From Hyphomicrobium zavarzinii ATCC 27496 (lineage in GTDB: Bacteria > Pseudomonadota > Alphaproteobacteria > Rhizobiales > Hyphomicrobiaceae): a DNA stretch of 64,000 nucleotides. How positions within the stretch are numbered: position 1 is the first letter of the stretch; each line of letters opens with the position of its first letter. The position numbers were made by a program, and so were the translations under genes. Below are positions 47,455 to 57,044 of this stretch, piece by piece. The stretch covers positions 516,267 through 580,266 of the forward strand of contig NZ_KB911258.1 of assembly GCF_000383415.1 (NCBI RefSeq). Direction: 5' to 3'. Under the pieces are notes generated by a model, which did not search any database, was not told the DNA's origin, and saw only the letters and a list, made by a program, of their open reading frames with translations.

Positions 47455-48186
47455 ATGATCACGGCCGGCGGATCGACAACCTCGGCGCAAGAGGTCTCCC
47501 TTCTCGCGCGCCTCTTGCGGTGGATCGAGATGGCGCTGCTGTTTGGCGCTGCGCCCATCGTGATGTCGTGGGTCGTGCACGGAGAGCGGGTTCCGTTGCT
47601 CTCCGAGTACATACCGGCCGGCACCAAAATCCCGATCTTCATCGCCCTGCTGCCGGTCCTGTTCATCGCCGCCTTCCTCCTGCTCGCCGATCCCACGTTC
47701 CGTCTGCGCGATGAGCTCCGCCGTGGTCTCGGCTGGCGCAACGCGCTCTCGATCGTTCTCATCTTTCTCATCATGGGCGGCGCGGCGACGTGGTGGATCA
47801 AGACCTATCATCCGTCGTGGTTCCTGGAGTTTCCGACCAACCGGCCGGAGACCTACACGCGCATCATGCTGGCCTATCCGGTGTTCTCCGTCGCCGCGCA
47901 GGAGCTGCTTTACCGCTCGTTCTTCTTTCATCGCTACGGGCCGCTCTTCGGCACCCATGCGTGGCTGATCGTGATCGTGAACGGCCTGCTGTTCGGCTAT
48001 GCGCACATCGTCATGAATTCGGCCTTCGCCATCGCCGCAACCGCGCTCGGCGGAATGATCCTGGCCGCGCGCTATGCCATGTCGCGCTCGTTCTGGGCGG
48101 TGTTCATCGAGCATACGCTTTGGGGATGGCTGATCTTCACCATCGGTCTCGGCCGCTATTTCTTCACGGGCGTTCAAAATCCCTGA
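47455..48186 (+). CDS. CPBP-family intramembrane metalloprotease
   Basis: 243 residues with about six membrane helices and the Abi/CPBP motifs: motif 1 AAQELLYRSFFF, with Q149-E150 in place of the usual EE, motif 2 LLFGYAHI (H184) and motif 3 FIEHTLWGW (H220). Such proteins are prenyl-CAAX endopeptidase-like or have other protease roles. Loss of the first Glu of motif 1 may lower or change activity. It lies between two ELM1-family genes with a 36-base gap, on the same strand, and is probably co-transcribed with them. Confidence 0.82.
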   Translation: MITAGGSTTSAQEVSLLARLLRWIEMALLFGAAPIVMSWVVHGERVPLLSEYIPAGTKIPIFIALLPVLFIAAFLLLADPTFRLRDELRRGLGWRNALSIVLIFLIMGGAATWWIKTYHPSWFLEFPTNRPETYTRIMLAYPVFSVAAQELLYRSFFFHRYGPLFGTHAWLIVIVNGLLFGYAHIVMNSAFAIAATALGGMILAARYAMSRSFWAVFIEHTLWGWLIFTIGLGRYFFTGVQNP

Positions 48187-48295
48187 GCTGTGGGCGGCGC
48201 GTCTTCTTTGCCGGTTTGTAAAGTGACGCGCTTCCCCCCGCGGGATTAGTCTCGCGCAGCGATCAGCGAAGAGGGGATCGGCTCTGGGCAACGAT

Positions 48296-49282
48296 TTGCG
48301 TGGCCGCAAGGCCTGGCTCTTCAGCGACGGGAAGGCCGGCAACGACGTGCAATCGCTCGGCATAGCGAATGCGCTCGGCCTCGACGTGACCGTGAAGCGG
48401 ATTGCGCCGAAAGGGCTCCACAAGCATTTGTCACCCTGGATCGGCGTAGCGCGCCGCGAGCGTTTCGGTGCGCCCGGAAGCGCGTTCGCGCCGCCCTGGC
48501 CGGATGTCGCGATCGCCATCGGACGCCTCACCACACCCTATATCCGTAGGCTGAAGCAGATGGCGCGCGAGGCGACGTTCACGGTGATCCTGCAGGATCC
48601 GAAGGTTTCGCTGGCGACCGCCGATCTGTTCTGGGTTCCCGAGCACGATCGCCTGCGGGGACCCAACGTCATCACAACGCTTACTGCCCCGCACGGCTTC
48701 TCGGAGCAGCGTCTCAAGGCGCTCAAGAGCGCGATCCCCGCTCACATCGCCGTGTTGCCTCGTCCGCGCGTGGCGATCATGCTCGGCGGCTCGAACGGCG
48801 ATTACGTCTATTCGCCGGCTGCGCTCGAGCGCTTGGGCCGCGCGATCCGCGCGTTCGGCGAGAAAGGCGCGAGCCTACTCGTCACGCCGTCTCGGCGCAC
48901 CGAGCCCGCGATCGTTCAATGCGCGCGGCAAGCCGTGGAGCCCTTTCCGCATTTCTTCTGGAACATGAGTGGAGACAATCCCTACCCATTCTTCGTTGCG
49001 GAAGCGGACATTTTTCTTGCGCCCGCCGACAGCATCAACATGACAGGCGAGCCGTGCGTCACCGGCAGGCCCGTCTATGTTTTTCACCCCGATGGCGGTT
49101 CGCCTAAATTCACCCGCTTCCACGAAGCCCTGATGCAGTACGGCGCAACACGCGCCATGCCGGAGCGCGTTGATGCGCTCGAGACGTGGGACTACGAGCC
49201 GTTGAGTTCGGCATCTGCCATCGCCGGCGAAATTGATCGGCGGTTTGCAGAGATGCGCATTGTGAACGGACGTTCAATTTAA
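48296..49282 (+). CDS. ELM1-family protein, copy 2 (DUF1022)
   Basis: 328 residues, paralogous to the gene at 46378: KAWLFSDGKAGNDVQSLG, APPWPDVAIAIGRLTTPYIRRLKQMA, VILQDPKVSLATADLFWVPEHDRLRGPN, and LAPADSINMTGEPCVTGRPVYVFHPDGG. The start is uncertain. TTG 48296 is used here, but a GAGGGG site fits an in-frame CTG at 48284 better. Function as for copy 1 is unknown. Confidence 0.83.
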   Translation: MRGRKAWLFSDGKAGNDVQSLGIANALGLDVTVKRIAPKGLHKHLSPWIGVARRERFGAPGSAFAPPWPDVAIAIGRLTTPYIRRLKQMAREATFTVILQDPKVSLATADLFWVPEHDRLRGPNVITTLTAPHGFSEQRLKALKSAIPAHIAVLPRPRVAIMLGGSNGDYVYSPAALERLGRAIRAFGEKGASLLVTPSRRTEPAIVQCARQAVEPFPHFFWNMSGDNPYPFFVAEADIFLAPADSINMTGEPCVTGRPVYVFHPDGGSPKFTRFHEALMQYGATRAMPERVDALETWDYEPLSSASAIAGEIDRRFAEMRIVNGRSI

Positions 49283-49388
49283 GCGTTCATTCACAAGTTT
49301 CTTCAACCTTACGAATTTGTATGGTGCCAGCCTTGCTGCGATGCGCCATGACTCCTGCCTTCAGCATTGAAGCGGGGGAGCATGAATT

Positions 49389-50072
49389 ATGCCGACGTCG
49401 CGGAATGATGTTGCACTGTCTCTCGTCGCGGCTTTCGGGCGAGCCGAGAAAAGCGAGACACCTTACCGATATTGGCTGCTCGCCGACTGCCTGCCGGAGC
49501 GCATCGTCGACGAAGTCCTTGGATTGCCGTTCGGTGCCGCCGATCTCGATGGCGTGTCCGGCAAGCGCGAGCTGCACAATCAGAGCCGGCGCTACTTCGA
49601 CGTCGAGAACCGCACCAAGTTCCCATGCGTGTCTGCGGTCGCAGCCGCGTTTCAGGATCAGCGCGTGACGGCGGCGATCGAGAAATCCTTCGACGCGAGG
49701 CTCAACGGCACGCACCTGCGCATCGAGTTCGCACAGGATGTGGATGGTTTTTGGCTGGAGCCGCACACCGACATCGGCGTCAAGGCGTTCACCTTCCTGA
49801 TCTACCTGTCGAAGGGAAACGCGCACGCCGATCTCGGCACGGACATCTACGATGCCGGCAAGAACTGGGTTGGCCGCACGCCCTATTCCAGCAACTCCGG
49901 CATGATTTTCGTGCCCTCCACGATCACGTATCATGGCTTCGAGCGGCGCAGGATAGACGGTGTACGCAAGCTGCTCGTCGTCAATTACGTCACCAGCGAA
50001 TGGCGCGCGAAAGAGCAGCTTGCCTTTCCCGAGCAGGCGGTCTCGCCGTCCTCCGTCGCACTGGTTCACTGA
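49389..50072 (+). CDS. 2-oxoglutarate/Fe(II)-dependent dioxygenase
   Basis: 227 residues with a double-stranded beta-helix and the iron facial triad: H126 and D128 (EPHTDIG) and H182 (ITYHGFE), with R193 (GVRKLLVVNYV) as likely 2OG ligand. Members hydroxylate proteins or small molecules; nothing here names the substrate. It lies downstream of the second ELM1 gene on the same strand (106-base gap). Confidence 0.82.
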   Translation: MPTSRNDVALSLVAAFGRAEKSETPYRYWLLADCLPERIVDEVLGLPFGAADLDGVSGKRELHNQSRRYFDVENRTKFPCVSAVAAAFQDQRVTAAIEKSFDARLNGTHLRIEFAQDVDGFWLEPHTDIGVKAFTFLIYLSKGNAHADLGTDIYDAGKNWVGRTPYSSNSGMIFVPSTITYHGFERRRIDGVRKLLVVNYVTSEWRAKEQLAFPEQAVSPSSVALVH

Positions 50073-50114
50073 CGCGGCACACGGCAAGGGGAGAGCGGTT
50101 ACTTCCGCTTTCCT

Positions 50115-50816
50115 CTAGCGCCGGCGGTCCTGCATGATCTCGAGCTGAAGCTGCTGGATCTCCGCCAGCCGCTGCCACTGCTTGCTGATCAGGTGATCGA
50201 GCTTCTCGTGCAGGTGGCGGATCTCGAGCTCGGCCTTGAGGTTCACCTGATAGTCGTTGAGCGAGCGCGCGCGATCCTTCGCCTCCTGCCGCTTCTGGCT
50301 CATCATGATAATGGGGGCCTGCAATGCGGCAAGACACGAGAGCACGAGGTTCAAGAGGATAAACGGGTAAGGGTCGAACGTGTCGCTTCCACGCGCCGCG
50401 TTGTAGGCCATCCAAACCCCGAGCATCACCAGGAAGCTGATGATGAACACCCAACTTCCGCCGAACGAGGCAAGGTGATCGGAGACGATCTCGCCGAACG
50501 TTCGCTTCTCTTCAAACTCGGCCTCGACGTTTTCGCTCAGCGTGTCGTGCGTGGCGAGGCTCTCCGCGACGCGCCGCTCGAGGTCGCTGATCTCGCCGCT
50601 CTCGTCCCGCAGAAGCTCCTCCACATAGAGCCCCCGGAACCTCTGCAACTCTTGCCGCGAGACGAGCGCGTCGGGGGCGAGATCGGGATAGTCGCGCCGC
50701 ATCCGCTCGACGAGGGCGGGACGAACCGTCTCCAGATTCACGAGCTGGCGGCGTGTCCATTCGCGCCCGGTGATGGCGCACCGGTCGGTTCTGGACCCGT
50801 TGGCGTGGTTCGACAT
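50115..50816 (-). CDS. DUF1003 membrane protein
   Basis: 233 residues. A charged N-terminal half (ITGREWTRRQLVNLETVRPALVERMRRDYP) leads to a two-TM DUF1003 domain (WVFIISFLVMLGVWMAYN; FILLNLVLSCLAALQAPIIMMSQKRQEAKDR), then a C-terminal coiled coil (LEIRHLHEKLDHLISKQWQRLAEIQQLQLE). Function unknown. ATG 50816 has GAGGA; upstream in-frame extension to 50972 is unlikely. It is divergent from ettA. Confidence 0.87.
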   Translation of the reverse strand: MSNHANGSRTDRCAITGREWTRRQLVNLETVRPALVERMRRDYPDLAPDALVSRQELQRFRGLYVEELLRDESGEISDLERRVAESLATHDTLSENVEAEFEEKRTFGEIVSDHLASFGGSWVFIISFLVMLGVWMAYNAARGSDTFDPYPFILLNLVLSCLAALQAPIIMMSQKRQEAKDRARSLNDYQVNLKAELEIRHLHEKLDHLISKQWQRLAEIQQLQLEIMQDRRR

Positions 50817-50988
50817 GCGCAGTCCTCGGCGGGGTTCAATGCGTGACGTGGAGCGGGCCCGGAACAACAGCAATAGGATCAGGGAGTTACATATCTGTAA
50901 TTCGCCCCCACCCGGCGATTGAGATTGACCCGACGATCGGTTAAAACCCCCGCAAATCCCGAAACCGCGCAACCCGAGAGGCGCCCGA

Positions 50989-52650
<1,662 letters not shown>

Positions 52651-52667
52651 GTCAGTTGGGGGGCGAT

Positions 52668-53057
52668 ATGACGGGCGACTGGACCCTCATCCTCGTCATA
52701 TCGCTCGGAGCGGCCATCGCGTCGGTGGTGGCGCTCGACCTCAAGTCACGGCTCCGCGGCGACCGCGAAGGCAATCCGCCGGCCCTGCGTCACGTAGCGG
52801 CGTATTTCATCGCTTATGTGCTGGGGTTTCTGGCCGTCGAAACGTTGGATCGGCCGTGGTCGCTGCTGGCCATCGCCGCGATCGCGTCGCTCGCGTTCGC
52901 GGTGTCGCTGAACGGGCGCAAGCCGCTGATCACGCAAGACTATGCGCGGACGGCGGCGATGACGTTCGGAGTGCTGTTCGTCTTGTGGGGGCTCCACCAG
53001 CTCCTGCTGCTCGTGGGCATTGACCTGCTCGCGAAGGATTTCGCGGCGCGCTCCTGA
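52668..53057 (+). CDS. Four-TM membrane protein
   Basis: 129 residues with four membrane segments (about 5-23, 43-60, 64-83, 98-118). A G-rich site precedes ATG 52668. Immediate position after ettA suggests co-transcription. No family recognised; a short cytoplasmic loop SLNGRKPLITQDYARTA is the only polar motif. Confidence 0.65.
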   Translation: MTGDWTLILVISLGAAIASVVALDLKSRLRGDREGNPPALRHVAAYFIAYVLGFLAVETLDRPWSLLAIAAIASLAFAVSLNGRKPLITQDYARTAAMTFGVLFVLWGLHQLLLLVGIDLLAKDFAARS

Positions 53058-53157
53058 AGCGTTGCCGTCCGTCGCGTTAAAGCAGCTTACGGATTTGTAT
53101 GAGGCATCGCCTGGGATGCTCCCTATGATGAGGCAGGGGGGATCACAGGAGGATCCC

Positions 53158-53400
53158 ATGATCAGGCTCGCTGTTTCCTTTCTCATTCTCGCCAGTTTCG
53201 CCGGCGTTGCATCCGCCGATACGTGCAAGGCCCAGGCTACCGCCAAGAGTCTGCACGGCGCGGCCGAGACAAGCTTCCTCAAGAAATGCGCGTCCGACGC
53301 CAAGGCGAAGTGTGAGACGGACGCCAAAACAAAGAACCTGCATGGCGCCGCCGAAACCAGCTTCGTGAAGAAGTGCGTCTCGGACGCGAAAGGGGCCTGA
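53158..53400 (+). CDS. PsiF-repeat secreted protein
   Basis: 80 residues. A signal peptide (IRLAVSFLILASFAGVASAD) and two copies of a PsiF-type repeat, CKAQATAKSLHGAAETSFLKKCASDA and CETDAKTKNLHGAAETSFVKKCVSDA, each with two cysteines framing a LHGAAETSF core. In E. coli psiF is phosphate-starvation inducible and of unknown function. AGGAGG precedes ATG 53158. Monocistronic by spacing. Confidence 0.85.
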   Translation: MIRLAVSFLILASFAGVASADTCKAQATAKSLHGAAETSFLKKCASDAKAKCETDAKTKNLHGAAETSFVKKCVSDAKGA

Positions 53401-53487
53401 GCGGTTTTCTCGCGGGCCGCCACGAGAACGTCGTATAGAGCTGTAGCTGTGTGCTGATGCCCCAGCGCGAGGAGGGAGCCGCACTCT

Positions 53488-54144
53488 ATGCTGACGCTCT
53501 ATGCCCACCCGTTCTCGTCTTACTGTCAGAAGGTCGAGACAGCCCTCTACGAGAACGCGACGGCTTTCACCTATCGTCTGCTCGGGCCCGAAGATCCGGC
53601 CACGGGCGCCGAGTGGGCCGCGCTGTGGCCCCTCAAAAAAATGCCGGTGCTGGCCGACGGCGAGCGAACCGTTCTCGAATCCACCGCCATCATCGAGTAC
53701 CTGGACCTGCATCACCCGGGAGCCGTGAAGCTCGTGCCGGCCGGCGCGGATGCGGCGCTGGAAGCGCGCACCCTGGATCGCATCTTCGACAACTACGTCA
53801 TGACACCGATGCAGAAGATCGTGCTCGATCATCTGCGCCCGCCGGAGGGCCGCGATCCCTATGGCGTCGCGCAGGCCCATGAGATGCTGGACACGATTTA
53901 CCCCTGGCTCGACGCCAAGCTCGCCGGCCGGGAATGGGCTGCGGGCGACACGTTCAGCCTGGCCGATTGCGCCGCCGCGCCCTCCTTGTTCTACGCCGAT
54001 TGGGTGCACGAGATCCCGGCGGAGTTGTCGACGCTCAAGGCGTATCGCGCACGCCTGCTCGCGCGCCCGTCGTTTGCGCGCGCCGTCGATGAGGCCCGCC
54101 CGTTCCGCCCGTATTTTCCGCCCGGCGCACCAGACCGGGATTGA
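53488..54144 (+). CDS. Glutathione S-transferase family protein
   Basis: 218 residues: thioredoxin-like N-terminal domain (LTLYAHPFSSYCQKVETALYE, KKMPVLADGERTVLESTAIIEYL) with S/C active-site residues, and an alpha-helical C-terminal domain (GDTFSLADCAAAPSLFYADW). It conjugates glutathione or has peroxidase activity; substrate unknown. It is 11 bases from the next, secreted-protein gene and so co-transcribed. Confidence 0.9.
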   Translation: MLTLYAHPFSSYCQKVETALYENATAFTYRLLGPEDPATGAEWAALWPLKKMPVLADGERTVLESTAIIEYLDLHHPGAVKLVPAGADAALEARTLDRIFDNYVMTPMQKIVLDHLRPPEGRDPYGVAQAHEMLDTIYPWLDAKLAGREWAAGDTFSLADCAAAPSLFYADWVHEIPAELSTLKAYRARLLARPSFARAVDEARPFRPYFPPGAPDRD

Positions 54145-54154
54145 GCGCGTGCGA

Positions 54155-54682
54155 ATGCGGACAGGCATACGGAGTTGTTTGCTGGCAGGGCTCGCCGTTA
54201 TCGCGTGCGTGGCGCAAGGGGCGGCGCATGAGCCCTGGGTGCTGCGCCTGGGAAGCCTCGAGCTTTCCTACGACACGGCACGCTGGACTATGCAGGGAGC
54301 TGGCGAGCACGCCTTCGATTTCAAGCCGGTGGACAAGAGTTCACCGGATCACGAAGACGTCCGCGTGACGTGGAAGCCGAGCGAACGCGGCGAAGGATGC
54401 CAGGCAGAGGTCCGCGAGGTGTTATGGAGCGAAATGTACGAGCAGCCTGTCGCGACCTCAGTCGAGATCGCAGGCATCGCGGCCGAGCGCTTCGTGGCGG
54501 ATACGCGCTGCCGCAATGCCGTGCCGAAGGGCATTGTCATCTGTGTGCCGCGCCGCGACGGGGTCTATCTGATCGCTGCGACGCGCTCCAGTTGCCGGGA
54601 CGGTGGGCGCAGCCCGTTCTCCGGCGTGGATCCCCTGGAGGAACTCGCGCGCGGAGCCAAATTCTCGCCTGAGACGCCGTAG
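54155..54682 (+). CDS. Secreted hypothetical protein
   Basis: 175 residues: a signal peptide (IRSCLLAGLAVIACVAQGAAH) and a mature domain with four cysteines (GEGCQAEVREV, DTRCRNAVPKGIVICVPRRDG, RSSCRDGGRS). No family recognised. Co-transcribed with the upstream GST gene. GTG 54149 is an in-frame alternative. Confidence 0.65.
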   Translation: MRTGIRSCLLAGLAVIACVAQGAAHEPWVLRLGSLELSYDTARWTMQGAGEHAFDFKPVDKSSPDHEDVRVTWKPSERGEGCQAEVREVLWSEMYEQPVATSVEIAGIAAERFVADTRCRNAVPKGIVICVPRRDGVYLIAATRSSCRDGGRSPFSGVDPLEELARGAKFSPETP

Positions 54683-54700
54683 CGCCCACGCGATCGTGCG

Positions 54701-55528
54701 TCACTTCTGGTAGGCGCCTTCGAGATTGCGCGCCTTGTCGAGGTTGACCGCGGCCTCCCGTCCCTTGAGCGTCTCGAGATGAGCCGAGCCGACGTCGGCG
54801 CCGTTGAAGTCCGTTTTCGCCACGTTGGCATCGGTGAAATCGGCACCAGCCAGCGACGCACCCGCGAGAATGCTGCCCGAAAGGTCGGCGTCCTTCAGAG
54901 AGGCGAAGTCGAGGATCGCGCCGATCAACCCCGCGTTGGTGATGGTGGCTTTGTCGAGCTTCGCCGAGCGCATCACGAAGGGATGACGGCGGCTGTCCCG
55001 CGCGGGCTTTCCATCGGCCATGTTGATGCCGTCGAGGTGCGCCCCGATCAGGCTTGCTTGGGAGAAGTCGCCGGCGAGGCGCGCATGCGAAAGGTTCGCG
55101 CCGTCGAGCTTGGCGCGCATGAGCTGAGCGGAGACGAGGCTCGCTCCTTCGAGATTGGCTCCCGTGAGATCCGCTTCGAGCCCCCACGCCTGATCGAGCC
55201 GCGCGCCGGAGAGATTGGCGCCCGTGAGCTTCGTGCCGTTGAGGCGCGACGCCTGCAGGTTGGCGCCGTGCAGGTCGAGCCCGGAAAGATCGAGCCTGTT
55301 GAGCTGCTTGCCACTGAAGTCGACGCTCCCCGCACTTCCGGCGGCGGCAATGGCAGCCTCCACTTCGGCGCGCGTCACGTCGGCTTTCGTGAACGCGTCG
55401 GAGTTGAGGTCGATGTACTGCCAGAGATCCTGTGCGGCCGCCGAGAGCGTGAAAGCCCACCCGGTCAGCAAGGAGCCGGCCATGAGGGCGGCGGAAAGTC
55501 TGGCAGCGAAGGCGGGCTTGGAACGCAT
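54701..55528 (-). CDS. Exported pentapeptide-repeat protein
   Basis: 275 residues. A signal peptide (RLSAALMAGSLLTGWAFTLSAAAQ) is followed by a short N-terminal helical part and then about 30 A(D/N)LxX pentapeptides (SGLDLHGANLQASRLNGTKLTGANLSGARLD...), which build a right-handed quadrilateral beta-helix. The role of exported forms is unknown. ATG 55528 is chosen; ATG 55552 is in frame. It is convergent with the secreted-protein gene. Confidence 0.85.
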   Translation of the reverse strand: MRSKPAFAARLSAALMAGSLLTGWAFTLSAAAQDLWQYIDLNSDAFTKADVTRAEVEAAIAAAGSAGSVDFSGKQLNRLDLSGLDLHGANLQASRLNGTKLTGANLSGARLDQAWGLEADLTGANLEGASLVSAQLMRAKLDGANLSHARLAGDFSQASLIGAHLDGINMADGKPARDSRRHPFVMRSAKLDKATITNAGLIGAILDFASLKDADLSGSILAGASLAGADFTDANVAKTDFNGADVGSAHLETLKGREAAVNLDKARNLEGAYQK

Positions 55529-55619
55529 GTGGCGAGGTCCTTTTTCCCGCATGCTAGCGTTTCAGGGGCGCCGGGCGCCAGCGCTCAGCGGTTGGGTCAC
55601 GCGGGTGTGACCGATGCGG

Positions 55620-57044
55620 CTAGGCAGCACCGGCACGAGACTGGACGGCGAGCGAACGGGCATGGGCGAGATCGGCGACGAATGCGCGATACGCGTCCTG
55701 CTTGGCGCTTTCGTCCGGTAACCGAAGGAGATAGGAGGGATGCACGGTGATGAAGCCCGGGCCCGCATCGAACATGGCAGGCCCGCGCACTTTTGTAATC
55801 GGAAGCGCTTTATCCGTGAGCGCCAGCACCGCCGTGGCGCCGAGCGCGACGATCAAGGAAGGCCGGACGATTTCGAGTTCCTTCATTAGCCACCAGCGAT
55901 AGTGGCGCACTTCCCCCGCAGTGGGCTTTTGGTGAAGCCGGCGCTTGCCGCGCTGCTCGTATTTGAAATGCTTGACCGCATTGGTGAGATAGCAAGCGTC
56001 TCGCGCAATTCCGGCTTCGGCGAGCGCGCGGGTGAGCAATTGTCCGGCTGGCCCCACGAACGGCCGCCCTTGGAGATCCTCCTGGTCGCCCGGCTGCTCG
56101 CCGACGAACGCCAAGGAGGGCGAAAGAGGGCCTTCGCCCAGCACGGCGCGCTTGCCACCCGGCACGAACGGGTCGGCGGCCGAGATGATCGCGTTCAGAT
56201 CCGCGAGCGTCCGCACGTCTCCATCGTGCATGGCGGCGACGGCTTTCGCCGGGTCCTTCTTTCGGGGCGGGGCAGGGGCCTTGGTCATGACGGACTCAAC
56301 GCGCGAACCGGCCGAGCGTAGCAGGTCCGGGATCAATTTCGTCTCCGCCATGTTGCGCCAATACTTTTTCGGCATCTGCTTCTGCATTTCGGCGACGTTC
56401 ACGCGCGCCGGGTTGAAGGTGCTGGCGTAGTAGACACCCCAGCCGGCCTCGAGATCGTCGCTCTCCGGCGCGTCGCTCCGCTCTCCCGGCGGGCCGAGTG
56501 TGAGCGCCTCCCGGTTCCAATGCAGCGACCCGATGGGAGTGAGGATCGACCAGTCGAGCGCGCGAAAGCGGTCGACGAAGAACCCTGCCGTTGCTTCGAG
56601 AATGTAATGATCAGGCTCGAACCACGCGACGAAACGCTCGCTGCCCTCCGCAGCCACACGCCGAAAGCGCACGAACGCGTGCATCTTGTGCAGGTCTCGC
56701 GCAACCGACTTCGCCATCGCCATGAGGCGGTAAACGAGCGGATCGCTCGCGATCTCGAGTAAACTCCGCTCACCTTGCGTCACGCGCCAGATCAAAGTGT
56801 AGAGCAGCCCGTACCGTTCCGGATCGCGGTGGCAGACGACGCTCTGGATGAGATCTCTCACCTCGCGCGGCAAGACGATGGGAGCGGCATTTTCCGGGCT
56901 CGGCCCGTCGAATAGCGACGGCGCCGCTGCGGTCTGCCAGACCGCGTCGCAGGGCGCGACGCCCGCCGCGATCAACCCGCGCGCGGCGAGGCGAAACCCA
57001 TCGAGATCTGCGCCCTCGCGCAAGGTGACGCTCCTCGGCGCCAT
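55620..57044 (-). CDS. DUF4130 - UdgX uracil-DNA crosslinking/glycosylase fusion
   Basis: 474 residues. The N-terminal half (about 80-240) is the DUF4130 domain found with the linked radical SAM protein (GVYYASTFNPARVNV, MQKQMPKKYWRNMAE). The C-terminal half is a family-4-like uracil-DNA glycosylase of the UdgX type: motif A GEQPGDQEDLQGRPFVGPAG (from residue 315), the UdgX loop KRRLH (H371) and motif B HPSYLLR (residue 435). Known UdgX proteins form a covalent bond with uracil-DNA through the His of this loop. The start codon overlaps the radical SAM stop (TGATG), so translation is coupled. Confidence 0.9.
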   Translation of the reverse strand: MAPRSVTLREGADLDGFRLAARGLIAAGVAPCDAVWQTAAAPSLFDGPSPENAAPIVLPREVRDLIQSVVCHRDPERYGLLYTLIWRVTQGERSLLEIASDPLVYRLMAMAKSVARDLHKMHAFVRFRRVAAEGSERFVAWFEPDHYILEATAGFFVDRFRALDWSILTPIGSLHWNREALTLGPPGERSDAPESDDLEAGWGVYYASTFNPARVNVAEMQKQMPKKYWRNMAETKLIPDLLRSAGSRVESVMTKAPAPPRKKDPAKAVAAMHDGDVRTLADLNAIISAADPFVPGGKRAVLGEGPLSPSLAFVGEQPGDQEDLQGRPFVGPAGQLLTRALAEAGIARDACYLTNAVKHFKYEQRGKRRLHQKPTAGEVRHYRWWLMKELEIVRPSLIVALGATAVLALTDKALPITKVRGPAMFDAGPGFITVHPSYLLRLPDESAKQDAYRAFVADLAHARSLAVQSRAGAA

